From the NCBI RefSeq assembly GCF_010731735.1, contig NZ_AP022588.1:3720001-3784000 (forward strand): a DNA stretch of 64,000 nucleotides, given 5' to 3'. Below the pieces are notes generated by a model. It was not told the DNA's origin and ran no database searches. It saw only the letters and a list, made by a program, of their open reading frames with translations. The DNA comes from Mycolicibacterium sediminis (GTDB taxonomy: Bacteria; Actinomycetota; Actinomycetes; Mycobacteriales; Mycobacteriaceae). Both the position numbers and the translations under genes were made by a program. Below, piece after piece: positions 25,095 through 33,599 of the stretch. Each line of letters begins with the position of its first letter. The first letter of the stretch is position 1.

Positions 25095-26279
25095 ATGTCG
25101 CTACGGGTAGCAATCGTCGGTGCGGGAATCGGCGGCCTGACGGCCGCGATCGCATTGCGCCGACGAGGGATCGACGCCACGGTGTATGAGCAGGCACACG
25201 AACTGAAGGCGCTCGGCGCCGGAGTGGCCATCGCCACCAACGGATCTCGCGTCCTGACCGACCTCGGGCTGGGTGACGCCATCGAGGCCCTCGCCGGCCG
25301 CGTCAGGGGCTACGCCTACCGCACCTCGACGGGTGCGGCACTGCCGATCGACCCCGCCGCGCTGTCCCTCGGCGACCCGGAACGGACCTGGTTCCTGCAC
25401 CGCGGCGAGTTCCAGACGGCATTGGCTCGGGCGCTGCCCGACGGCGCGCTTCAGATGGGCCGCCGGTGCGTCGGCGTCACCGAGACGCCGGAGGGCGCGC
25501 GGGTCGACTTCGCCGACGGCAGCGTCGTCGAGGCCGACGTGCTGGTCGGTGCCGACGGCATCCACTCGCGTCTGCAGGGCACGGTGACCGATCCCGCCGA
25601 CCCCGTGTCGGAGGGCATCATGGCCTACCGCGGCCTGCTGCCCGCAGAGCGCGTCCGCGGCGTGGTCGACCTCGACGTCAGTGCCATGTGGCTCGGACCC
25701 CGCCAGAGCTTCCTGCTCTACCCGGTGTCGTCGGGGCGGCTGATGAACCTGGTGGCGTTCGTGCCGACGACCCTCGACGTCGAGGAGTCGTGGACCGCGC
25801 CCGGCGACGTCGCGGAACTCGCTCGCGCATACCAGGGTTGGGACGAGCGCGTGCTGCAGGTCATCGGAGCGATGGACGAGACGTTCCGGTGGGGGATCTA
25901 CGACCGCGAGCCACTGGACCGCTGGTCCACCGGGCGCATCACCCTGCTCGGCGATTCCGCCCACGCGGTCACCCCGCACCTCGGTCAGGGCGCGAACCAG
26001 GCCGTCGAGGACGCGATCACCCTCGCCGCGACGCTGGCGGACGCGTCGACCGGCGACGTCCCGGACAGGCTCGCGCTGTACGAGTCGCTTCGCAGGGGCC
26101 GGACGCGGCTGGTGCGGAACCAGGCCCGCGAGGCCGGCCGGCTCTACCGGTCGACGGAGGTCTCGCCTGCCGAACAGGCCGAACGGCTCAGGGGGATCTA
26201 CGACAGCATCCACATCAACGACCACGACGCCGAACACGTTGCGACGGAGGCGCTGTCACGCGTCGGTGCGAGCCGCTGA
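25095..26279 (+). CDS. FAD-dependent aromatic-type monooxygenase
   Basis: 394-residue group A flavoprotein hydroxylase (salicylate/6-hydroxynicotinate hydroxylase-like). The FAD motif VAIVGAGIGGLTAAIALRRRG is at the N terminus, the DG motif is VLVGADGIHSRL, and the GD motif is ITLLGDSAHAVTPHLGQGAN. A strong ribosome site GGAGG lies before ATG 25095. The likely substrate is a small aromatic or xenobiotic; which one cannot be read from sequence. Probably repressed by the divergent TetR. Confidence 0.88.
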   Translation: MSLRVAIVGAGIGGLTAAIALRRRGIDATVYEQAHELKALGAGVAIATNGSRVLTDLGLGDAIEALAGRVRGYAYRTSTGAALPIDPAALSLGDPERTWFLHRGEFQTALARALPDGALQMGRRCVGVTETPEGARVDFADGSVVEADVLVGADGIHSRLQGTVTDPADPVSEGIMAYRGLLPAERVRGVVDLDVSAMWLGPRQSFLLYPVSSGRLMNLVAFVPTTLDVEESWTAPGDVAELARAYQGWDERVLQVIGAMDETFRWGIYDREPLDRWSTGRITLLGDSAHAVTPHLGQGANQAVEDAITLAATLADASTGDVPDRLALYESLRRGRTRLVRNQAREAGRLYRSTEVSPAEQAERLRGIYDSIHINDHDAEHVATEALSRVGASR

Positions 26280-26283
26280 CCGG

Positions 26284-27165
26284 TCAGCTCATCGACTCGA
26301 AGACGAACGTGCGCACGCTGCCCTCGACCTTCGCCGAACACATGGACAGCAGCGGATCGGTCATCTTCTCGGTGAGCACGACGTCGATCGGCCCCGACGG
26401 CCCGCGCAGTCGGACGCGGATGCGTCCCTCGTCGTGCACGACGTCGAGGGGTGAGAGGGCGTGGATCCGGTCCTCTCCGGTCGCCTCGCGCACGAAGTGC
26501 TGGGCGGCCTGCACCGCGTGCGGCAGCGAGGTGCGACCGCGTAGGAAGGCGTCGTTCACCCGGCCGTCGAAGTACAGCCGGACCAGGTCCGCCGAGTCGG
26601 CGGAGTCGACCCGGCCGTAGCAGAGCCCCTCTGGCAGCACCAGCATCGTCGCGGCGAACCGGTCACCGCCGAGATGCGAACACTCCCAGGTGATCTCGGG
26701 GTACTCGTCTGCGATCGCCGCACACGCCGCTCGTCCCCGCACCGCACAGCACTGGTCGTGCCTGCCGTGCGCGCAGATCGCGACCAGTGGATCCGGACTC
26801 GGCGCCCCGTCCGAGCCGTCCGGTGCGAGTCGGAGGTAGTCGTCCGGGCCGCTCACCTCACCGGTGTACAGCGCCTCCCGCCCCTCGTCGGAGTGGGCGA
26901 TGAACCAGCGCCACCGCGGCGCGGCGGGACGCCGACCCGGTCGCCGGATGGCGGCGATGCGCATGCCCGCCGTCTCGAAGTGCCGTGCGATGGCGCGCCC
27001 GAGGTTGGGGTCGACGATGGCCGGTGAATCGAGGAGCGCGGAATGTCCCCAACCACCGCTCAATTCGAGCATCACCCACGAGTGGCCCGCGGACGCTGTG
27101 CCGTACATGGGGTCGTTGCGCAGCAGCGACTGGTCGCTGCACGGTGGTCGCCTCGCCGGGGTCAT
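26284..27165 (-). CDS. Sucrase/ferredoxin-like [2Fe-2S] protein
   Basis: 293-residue member of the Suc_Fer-like group, a thioredoxin-fold ferredoxin family. The iron-sulfur-type motif ICAHGRHDQCCAVRGR holds Cys131, His133, Cys139 and Cys140; ECSHLGGDRFAATMLVLPEG (Cys162, His164) is the second conserved block. These residues could bind a cluster and pass electrons. Its ATG overlaps the stop of the cupin oxygenase gene (ATGA), so the two are translationally coupled. Inference: it supplies electrons to, or repairs the iron of, the oxygenase. It converges with the monooxygenase gene, four bases from its stop. Confidence 0.82.
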   Translation of the reverse strand: MTPARRPPCSDQSLLRNDPMYGTASAGHSWVMLELSGGWGHSALLDSPAIVDPNLGRAIARHFETAGMRIAAIRRPGRRPAAPRWRWFIAHSDEGREALYTGEVSGPDDYLRLAPDGSDGAPSPDPLVAICAHGRHDQCCAVRGRAACAAIADEYPEITWECSHLGGDRFAATMLVLPEGLCYGRVDSADSADLVRLYFDGRVNDAFLRGRTSLPHAVQAAQHFVREATGEDRIHALSPLDVVHDEGRIRVRLRGPSGPIDVVLTEKMTDPLLSMCSAKVEGSVRTFVFESMS

Positions 27166-28379
27166 CCCTGGCTGGACCGGTCGGGCACGACGACGGCCTC
27201 GCGCAAGAGCCTGCGCAGCAGCACCGTTGCGTCCGCGGTGTCGAGCCCCGGCAGGGAGGCCGCGGCGGCGGCCGACCCGGAGTGCAGCGCACGAACGGCG
27301 GGGGCGCAGTACGCGGGAAATCGGATCGTCCGGTCCGGCAGTCGGAGCTCGACGCGCCCGCCGTGCTCCTCGACGACGGCGATCAGGCCGTGGCGCCACC
27401 GGAACGTCCCGAACGACACCTCGTCGATCGCGTCGAGCGTGGCCAGCGGACGGACGGCGACGGGTCGGGTGCGGTCGGCGTGGCGCCGGGACAGCCGCCC
27501 GGCGGCGCCTTCGCTCAACTCGGTGCCGTGGTCGCGCAGGACGTCGACGAGTTCCGCCATCACCTTCGAGGCGGTCGCGACCATCTCGTCGCGGTCGGTC
27601 AGGTCGATGCCCATCGGCAGGGACCTGCGGAGGTCGTCGACCGACGCCAGCGAGTCGACGACGGCGCGGATCACGTCGAGGCCCGTGACCGCGGACACCC
27701 CGATGGTCAGGTGGATCGAGGTGGCGTCCAGCGCCTCGGCGGAGTGCAGCCAACCGCGCGGGAGGTAGAGCGCGTCGCCCGCCGAGAGCACGGCGTCGAT
27801 GATGGGATCCTCGGCGGCACGGGCTTCGATGGCCTCGCGGTGGTCGGTCCAGGGCTCGGACGGCAGCGGATCGTGGTGCACCGGCTCGTGGACGATCCAG
27901 CGCTTCTGCCCCGACACCTGCAGGACGAACACGTCGTGCACGTCGTAGTGGGGGTCGAAGCCGCGGCTGCCGCGCGGCGTGACGTAGGCGTTGGCCTGAA
28001 CGGGGTGGCCGAGGTCGTCGACCATGCCTCGGACGAAGTCGATGACCGGCGGCCAGAGCCGGTGCAGTCCCTGCAGCACGATGGTCGATCCGGCCGCGAA
28101 CTGTGCCAGGACGCCCGCGGAGTCCACCTGGTCCGGCATCTCTGCGCCGAACCCGGCCGGACCCAGATAGCAGTCGCGGGCCAGGAGCTGGCCGGCCTTG
28201 GCCATCCGGATGAACGGCGCGCGTACCCCGCGTTCGGCGATCAGTTCGTCGACCGCGGCGGGCGACAACAGATCGGCGAAGTCGCGGGGCAGCGCACCGG
28301 ACCGGCTGAGCAGGGGCCTGCGGCCCCAGTGCTGCACCGCGAAGTCGCGAGGATCGGCGGCGATGCAGCGACTCAGCAT
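27162..28379 (-). CDS. JmjC/cupin-4 type Fe(II)/2-oxoglutarate oxygenase (ribosomal-oxygenase-like)
   Basis: 405 residues. The core resembles bacterial YcfD and human MINA53/NO66, which hydroxylate arginine or histidine in ribosomal proteins. The iron site is H144-x-D146 in FDPHYDVHDVFVLQVSGQKRW and H212 in LYLPRGWLHSAEA; a winged-helix-like C-terminal part follows. The start lies nine bases after the stop of an 82-residue His/Asp/Gly repeat peptide, and the stop overlaps the sucrase/ferredoxin-like gene. Inference: the adjacent peptide, rather than a ribosomal protein, is the substrate, with hydroxylation of His, Asp or Asn likely. Family assignment is firm, target is not. Confidence 0.85.
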   Translation of the reverse strand: MLSRCIAADPRDFAVQHWGRRPLLSRSGALPRDFADLLSPAAVDELIAERGVRAPFIRMAKAGQLLARDCYLGPAGFGAEMPDQVDSAGVLAQFAAGSTIVLQGLHRLWPPVIDFVRGMVDDLGHPVQANAYVTPRGSRGFDPHYDVHDVFVLQVSGQKRWIVHEPVHHDPLPSEPWTDHREAIEARAAEDPIIDAVLSAGDALYLPRGWLHSAEALDATSIHLTIGVSAVTGLDVIRAVVDSLASVDDLRRSLPMGIDLTDRDEMVATASKVMAELVDVLRDHGTELSEGAAGRLSRRHADRTRPVAVRPLATLDAIDEVSFGTFRWRHGLIAVVEEHGGRVELRLPDRTIRFPAYCAPAVRALHSGSAAAAASLPGLDTADATVLLRRLLREAVVVPDRSSQG

Positions 28380-28388
28380 GACGACAAT

Positions 28389-28637
28389 TTAAGCGGTGCC
28401 GTCGGCGCCGCCGTCGTGGCCGTCGGGGTTGGAGCCGCCGTCGGCGGGGCCTTCGCCACCGGCCGAGCCGTCGGCGCCGCCGTCATGTCCGTCGGGGTTG
28501 GAGCCGCCGTCGGCGGGGCCTTCGCCACCGGCCGAGCCGTCGGCGCCGCCGTCGTGGCCGCCGGGGTTGGAGCCGCCGTCTGCCGGGCCTTCGCCGCCCG
28601 CGCCGGAGGTGGTGATGTCGTCGTCGTCCAGTGCCAT
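28389..28637 (-). CDS. 82-residue triple-repeat Gly/Asp/His peptide, candidate RiPP precursor
   Basis: A 13-residue acidic leader (MALDDDDITTSGA) is followed by exactly three 23-residue repeats: GGEGPADGGSNP, then G or D, then GHDGGADG, ending S/T-A. There is no Cys, Lys, Arg or aromatic residue. Third codon positions are nearly all C or G in this frame, GAAGGGA sits at normal distance before the ATG, and the stop is nine bases before the cupin-oxygenase ATG, all supporting translation. The antisense frame is also open but lacks these signals. Inference: a substrate for the downstream oxygenase; the invariant HDGG and SNP(D)G positions are candidate hydroxylation sites. I recognise no known family. 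Confidence 0.68.
   Translation of the reverse strand: MALDDDDITTSGAGGEGPADGGSNPGGHDGGADGSAGGEGPADGGSNPDGHDGGADGSAGGEGPADGGSNPDGHDGGADGTA
28392..28598 (-). repeat. Three tandem 69-bp coding repeats
   Basis: Units at 28530-28598, 28461-28529 and 28392-28460 on the minus strand are in frame and nearly identical in DNA, including synonymous sites; the few differences include a GGC/GAC (Gly/Asp) change in unit 1 and Ser/Thr at the end of unit 3. This indicates recent duplication or gene conversion. They encode the repeats of the peptide above. Confidence 0.9.
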
Positions 28638-28901
28638 GGTGCAATCCCTTCGTCGAGCTGCCAGGGGCAGCTTGGTGTGCACGGTGGTGGTCTGCGTGGG
28701 CTGCCACGAATGGCCGCAGCACTGTGCTCCGACGATTTGCCCACCAGGGCATCCCGTCAAACGTCGAACGGGTGGCGCGTGTGTGACGCCGACGCCGAAG
28801 ATGGCGGTACCGGCGGTTCCGTGACGTCGGTTACGGAGTAGCTGTCCGTGGGCCGGTGTGTGGTTCACTCACACCATGTCCGTGCCTCTTCGTGCCCCGA
28901 T

Positions 28902-30482
28902 GTGAACGGGTCGACCGTGCGCGCCGATCCGATCCTGACCCCTGGCGAGACCTGCTGGCGGGTCGACCGGGCCGACCAATTCGCCTGCATCATCGACGCG
29001 GCCGACTACTTCCGGCATGCGAAGGCGGCAATGCTGCGGGCCCAGCACCGAATCGTGCTCGTCGGCTGGGACTTCGACGCCAGGACGCCGTTCGAACGCG
29101 GCGCCGCAACACTTCCCGGCCCCAACCAGCTCGGCGCCTTCCTGCAGTGGATCGTGTGGAAGCGACCCGCCCTCGAGATCTACCTGCTGAAGTCCAACCT
29201 GAAGTTGCTGCCCGCCTTCGACGACTTCTGGTTCGGGGTCACGCCGGTCTCGCTGATGAACCGGATCAGCAGCAAGCGGTTGCACCTCGCGATCGACCCC
29301 GCCCACCCGGTGGGGTCGGTGCACCATCAGAAGATCGTCGTCGTGGACGACTCCTTCGCACTGTGCGGCGGCCTCGACTTCACGCTCGACCGGTGGGACA
29401 CCCCCGAGCACGCCGACGACGACGACACCCGCAAGATCGCCGGCCGCACCCACGGCCCGCGGCACGAGGTGGGCCTCGGCGTCGACGGCGCCGCGGCGCG
29501 TGCCCTCGGTGAGCACGCCCGGGATCGCTGGGAGTGGGCCACCGGGCAGAAGCTCACCGAGATCGAGGCGCGGCACGTCGCGTGGCCGCGGGACCTGTCA
29601 CCGACCCTGCCCGACGTCGACGTCGCGATCGCCCGCACCCTGCCGACCTTCGAGGACCGTGACGAGGTGCGCGAGGTCGAGGCACTGAACCTCGCCGCGA
29701 TCGCGGCGGCCCGCGACACGATCTACCTCGAGAACCAGTACCTCGCCTCGCGCCGGCTCGCCGAGGCCCTGGCGGAGCGTCTCAAGGAGCCGGACGGGCC
29801 CGAGGTCGTGGTCGTCCTGCCCCGCAGCTCCGAGAGCCGGCTGGAGCAGGAATCGATGGACAGTGCCCGTCAGCTCCTGCTGCACCTGCTGTGGGAGGCC
29901 GACGAGCACGGCAGGTTCGGGGTCTACTGGCCGGTGACCGACGGCGGCACCCCGGTCTACGTCCACTCCAAGGTCATGGTGATCGACGACCGGTTGCTGC
30001 GCATCGGATCGTCCAACCTGAACAACCGGTCGATGGGCTTCGACAGCGAGTGCGACATCGCGCTCGAGGTGCCCACCGGCGGCGACCGGGCGGACGACGT
30101 CCGCCGCGAGATCACGACGCTGCGCGATCGCCTCGTCACCGAGCACCTCGGGGTGCCGGTCGAGGAATTTAGGGACGAACTGGCGCTGAACGGGTCGTTC
30201 CTGACCACCGTCGAGACGCTGCGCGGCAGTGGCCGGACCCTGCGGCCGTTCACGGGACGCACCGTCGCCGACGAGGGCAGTCCCCTCGCGGAGAACGACC
30301 TGATGGACCCCGATCACGTCCCGAAGTCGTTGACGCGCAGCTTCGCCCGGCTCATCGAGGGGCTGACCGAACGACGGTTCCGACCGGCGTCGGTGGGCGT
30401 GGAACTCGCCAAGGGCGGGCTCGAACCCGTCCCCGGCAGCGACGACGTGAAGCAGGCCGACGGCGACGAGGACGACGCCTAG
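28902..30482 (+). CDS. Phospholipase D family protein with two HKD motifs
   Basis: About 526 residues. The two catalytic motifs are HHQKIVVVDDSFALCGGLD (about residue 145) and HSKVMVIDDRLLRIGSSNLNNRS (about 365), each H-x-K-x4-D, so the enzyme should be active as a phosphodiesterase or transphosphatidylase on a phospholipid or similar diester. No signal peptide is visible, unlike secreted PLD toxins. The C-terminal 120 residues are a mycobacterial extension. GTG 28902 (VNGSTVRADPILTPGETCW) was chosen as the likely start; the frame is open to 28848. It is convergent with the kinase gene, one base between stops. Confidence 0.85.
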   Translation: MNGSTVRADPILTPGETCWRVDRADQFACIIDAADYFRHAKAAMLRAQHRIVLVGWDFDARTPFERGAATLPGPNQLGAFLQWIVWKRPALEIYLLKSNLKLLPAFDDFWFGVTPVSLMNRISSKRLHLAIDPAHPVGSVHHQKIVVVDDSFALCGGLDFTLDRWDTPEHADDDDTRKIAGRTHGPRHEVGLGVDGAAARALGEHARDRWEWATGQKLTEIEARHVAWPRDLSPTLPDVDVAIARTLPTFEDRDEVREVEALNLAAIAAARDTIYLENQYLASRRLAEALAERLKEPDGPEVVVVLPRSSESRLEQESMDSARQLLLHLLWEADEHGRFGVYWPVTDGGTPVYVHSKVMVIDDRLLRIGSSNLNNRSMGFDSECDIALEVPTGGDRADDVRREITTLRDRLVTEHLGVPVEEFRDELALNGSFLTTVETLRGSGRTLRPFTGRTVADEGSPLAENDLMDPDHVPKSLTRSFARLIEGLTERRFRPASVGVELAKGGLEPVPGSDDVKQADGDEDDA

Positions 30483-30483
30483 C

Positions 30484-32370
30484 TCAGGACCCGAAGCTCA
30501 GCGTGACCCTGCCGCCGAAGGCGACCCCCGCCCCGGCGGGCGGGTCCTGGGCGACCACCCTCGCGCGACCGGCGTCGCCGCCCGGCACGTCCGGGCCGCG
30601 GTCCATGCCACCGGTCCAGCCCATGCTCTGCAGGCGTTGCTGAGCCTCGTCCCAGAACTGGTTCTTCAGGTCGGGCATCACGAACTGGTTGGCCAGCGAG
30701 ACCTGAACCTGGATCACGCTGTCGACGGCGGCGACCTGACCCGCGGACGGGCTGGTGTCGACGACCTCGCCGGCCGGGAGCGGGCTGTCGACCGTCACCC
30801 GGAACGGGGACGTGAACCCGTCCGCACGCAGGATGTCCTCGGCGACCTCCGCGGGCCGGCGCTTGACGTCGGGCACCGGCTTGCTGTCGGGACCGCTGCC
30901 CACGACGATCTCGACCCGCGTCGTGTTGCCGGTCGACGATCCTGCGGGAGGGCTGGTGGACAGCACGCGATCCTTGAGTTCCGGCGCGGACTGGTCGGCG
31001 GTGCGGGTGAGGTTCTCGAAGCCGGCCTGACGCAACCGGCTCTCCGCGTCCTCCGGAGTCAGATTCTCAACGTCCGGGATCTGACTCTGCGGTGGCCCCG
31101 ACGAGACGTTGACGACGATCTCGTCGCCGGTGGCGGCCTCGGCGTCGGCGGCGGGGCTGGTGTCGATCACCGTTCCGCTCGGGACGTTCGAGTCGGTCTG
31201 CTCCTGTGAACGGGTCTCGAAGCCGCGGCTGCGCAGCTCGGCCACGGCCGCGGCCTCCGTCCGGCCGCCGACGTCGGGCACCCGGAGGTCCTTCCCGCCG
31301 CCGAAGACGGTGATGGACACGGCGGCGATGACCGCCACGACCGAGAGCAGCGCGACGGCCACGATCGACCACCTGCGCGTCGACGAGCGTCGGGGCGGCG
31401 CGTCCGGTTGCCGGGTGGCGGGCTGCGTGTCGTGGTCGGCCGCCGGGTGCGGGTCACGCGGAGGCGGTGCCGCGGCATGGCGGCCGGTCGGCGTGGCGCG
31501 GGGCGGCGTGTCGCCGAGCGCCTTCGGGGCTTCGCCGCCGTGGACGCGGATCAGGTCCGACCGCATCTCCGCGGCGCTCTGGTAGCGCTCGTCGGGCTTC
31601 TTGGCGAGCGACTTGAGCACCACGGCGTCCAGTGCGGGGCTGATCCCGGCCTGCCGCCGCGACGGTGGGGTGGGCTCTACGCGGACGTGTTGGTAGGCCA
31701 CCGAGATGGGGGAGTCGCCGATGAACGGAGGATCGCCGGTGAGCAGTTCGTAGAGGACGCACCCGAGCGAGTAGACGTCGGACCGGGCGTCGACCGTCTC
31801 GCCGCTGGCCTGCTCGGGGGACAGGTACTGCGCGGTGCCGATCACCGTCGCCGTCGCGGTCAGACTGTTGCCCGCGTCGGACAGCGCCCGGGCGATGCCG
31901 AAGTCCATCACCTTCACCGCGCCGGTCTTGCTGATCATGACGTTGGCGGGTTTGACGTCGCGGTGCACGATGCCGTGCTGGTGGCTGAAGTTCAGCGCCT
32001 GGCAGACGTCGGCGATGATCTCGATCGCCCGTCGGGGCGCCAGCGGGCCGTCGGTGCGGACGATGTCGCGCAGGGTCACGCCGTCGACGTACTCCATGAC
32101 GATGTAGGGGAGCAGCCCGTGGCTGGTCTCCGCGTCCCCGGTGTCGTGGACGGCCACGATGGCGGGGTGGTTCAGCGCGGCGGCGTTCTTCGCCTCCCGC
32201 TTGAAGCGGAGCTGGAACTGCGGGTCGCGAGCGAGGTCCACGCGCAGCACCTTGACCGCGACGTCACGGTGAAGTCGGAGGTCGCGGGCGAGGTGCACCT
32301 CTGCCATGCCGCCCAACCCGATGATGTCTCCGAGTTCGTAGCGGTCGGACAGGCGTTGCGGGGTGCTCAT
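30484..32370 (-). CDS. PknB-like serine/threonine kinase with four PASTA domains
   Basis: 628 residues. The cytosolic kinase domain (about 1-280) has GLGGMAEVHLARD, AVKVLR, HRDVKPANVMI and DFGIARA, an RD-type active kinase with a Thr-rich activation loop (TATATVIGTAQYLSPEQ). A Pro-rich juxtamembrane part, one helix (WSIVAVALLSVVAVIAAVSI) and four extracellular PASTA repeats follow, the last ending in a QFWDEAQQRLQSMGW/VVAQDPPAG pattern as in PknB. It resembles PknB closely over its length but lies outside the pknA/pbpA/rodA operon, so it is probably a second copy. The PASTA part may sense muropeptides. ATG 32370 (MSTPQRLSDRYE) matches PknB. Confidence 0.88.
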   Translation of the reverse strand: MSTPQRLSDRYELGDIIGLGGMAEVHLARDLRLHRDVAVKVLRVDLARDPQFQLRFKREAKNAAALNHPAIVAVHDTGDAETSHGLLPYIVMEYVDGVTLRDIVRTDGPLAPRRAIEIIADVCQALNFSHQHGIVHRDVKPANVMISKTGAVKVMDFGIARALSDAGNSLTATATVIGTAQYLSPEQASGETVDARSDVYSLGCVLYELLTGDPPFIGDSPISVAYQHVRVEPTPPSRRQAGISPALDAVVLKSLAKKPDERYQSAAEMRSDLIRVHGGEAPKALGDTPPRATPTGRHAAAPPPRDPHPAADHDTQPATRQPDAPPRRSSTRRWSIVAVALLSVVAVIAAVSITVFGGGKDLRVPDVGGRTEAAAVAELRSRGFETRSQEQTDSNVPSGTVIDTSPAADAEAATGDEIVVNVSSGPPQSQIPDVENLTPEDAESRLRQAGFENLTRTADQSAPELKDRVLSTSPPAGSSTGNTTRVEIVVGSGPDSKPVPDVKRRPAEVAEDILRADGFTSPFRVTVDSPLPAGEVVDTSPSAGQVAAVDSVIQVQVSLANQFVMPDLKNQFWDEAQQRLQSMGWTGGMDRGPDVPGGDAGRARVVAQDPPAGAGVAFGGRVTLSFGS

Positions 32371-32463
32371 CGGTCGTTCGTGGTGATGGGATCCTCCGCG
32401 GGCGGATGTTCGGCTGTCCCCCCTAGGATGGCCGATCACCGCTCGAAAGGTCCACTCCGCAGG

Positions 32464-33492
32464 TCAGGCAGCGAGCGTAGCCCGCGTCACCTGCCGGTTG
32501 CCATCGGTGTCCACGAAGGTCACGTCGACCGTGTCACCGGGCACCCGGCGGTCCAGGACGCTGGTCAGCGCCGACCCCGAGTCGACGGCCTGTCCGTCGA
32601 CGCTGGTGATCAGGTCCCCGGGCCGCAGACCGGCCGCGTCGGCGGGGCCGCCGCGCAGCACCTCGCCCGCGATCACGCCGGTCCCGGGCCGGCCCGCCGC
32701 GGCGCTCACGCCGACGCCGAGCAGGGCGGGCGGCCCGATGTGCACGGTCGCCGTCGGCGCGCCGGACCTGATCTGCCCGGCGATCCCGATGGCGCGGTCG
32801 ATCGGGATCGCAAACCCCTCACCGCCCGCCTGCATTTCGAAGGTCTGCGACGCGGCGGTCGTGATGCCGACCACGCGTCCGGCGTCGTCGACCAGCGGGC
32901 CGCCCGAGTCGCCGGCACGCACCGGCGCGCCGAACTCGACGAGGCCGGTGAGCTGTTCGGCGTTGCCGGTCAATTCGTCGCGGGCCGTGATCTCCCGCCC
33001 GAACCCCGTCACGGTGCCCTGCTCGCGCGTGACGGGACTGCCGGTCCCGTTCGCATTGCCCAGCGCGACGACGGACTCGCCCCGAGCGAGGTCGTTCACG
33101 CTGCCGATCGGGACGGCGCGAAGGTCACGGGCGCCGCGCAGCCGCAGCAGCGCGATGTCGTTGCTCCTGTCGTAGCCGGCCAGGTCCGCGTCGAAGCGAC
33201 GCCCGTCGACCGTCGCGGTGATGGTCTCGGCACCCTGCACCACGTGGAAGTTGGTCAGCACCTCGCCGCCGGGGGACAGCACGATCCCGGTGCCCGCACC
33301 GAGGGCCCCCTGGAAGGGGATGGTGGTGTCGATGCGGGCGACGCCCGGCTCCACCTGGGTGTCGAGCAGCCCCTGGTCGACGGGTGCGGTGGGGACCTGG
33401 GTCGACGGTGCGGCGGTGGCCGACGGAGGCGCGGCCAGCGCCAGGACGCCGAGGAACGCGACGATCGGGGTGAGGATTCTGGGGGCGAACAC
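32464..33492 (-). CDS. Exported trypsin-like serine protease with PDZ domain (PepA-like)
   Basis: 342 residues. Signal peptide to about residue 28 (VAFLGVLALAAPPSATA). The chymotrypsin-like domain has the triad His in LTNFHVVQGA, Asp in YDRSNDIALL and Ser in RAGDSGGPLVD, then one PDZ domain (GVIAGEVLRGGPADAAGLRPGDLITSVDGQ). The pattern is that of mycobacterial PepA/HtrA-type secreted proteases. The start is GTG (33492). It is co-directional with the PASTA kinase gene, 93 bp upstream, so the two may act together at the cell envelope; that is inference. Confidence 0.87.
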   Translation of the reverse strand: MFAPRILTPIVAFLGVLALAAPPSATAAPSTQVPTAPVDQGLLDTQVEPGVARIDTTIPFQGALGAGTGIVLSPGGEVLTNFHVVQGAETITATVDGRRFDADLAGYDRSNDIALLRLRGARDLRAVPIGSVNDLARGESVVALGNANGTGSPVTREQGTVTGFGREITARDELTGNAEQLTGLVEFGAPVRAGDSGGPLVDDAGRVVGITTAASQTFEMQAGGEGFAIPIDRAIGIAGQIRSGAPTATVHIGPPALLGVGVSAAAGRPGTGVIAGEVLRGGPADAAGLRPGDLITSVDGQAVDSGSALTSVLDRRVPGDTVDVTFVDTDGNRQVTRATLAA

Positions 33493-33599
33493 CAGTCGCC
33501 TTTACCCCGGAGCGGGCTCCGCAAACACCTGACGGTCGGACGACGCTGCCATACAATCGCCGCAGATGCTGGGCAGTCGCTCAGCTTCGAGGAGGCCCC

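Noticed and set aside
28392..28598. CRISPR-like direct repeats
   Set aside because: Repeats are contiguous 69-bp coding units with no spacers and no cas genes nearby.
28396..28824. Pro/Ser-rich repeat protein on the plus strand opposite the repeat peptide
   Set aside because: It lacks a ribosome site and the preferred G/C third positions, and the minus strand has both plus tight spacing to the oxygenase gene. It cannot be fully excluded.
26985..28841. 618-codon plus-strand frame opposite the cupin oxygenase and repeat peptide
   Set aside because: Antisense to a gene with conserved iron-site motifs; no family features of its own.
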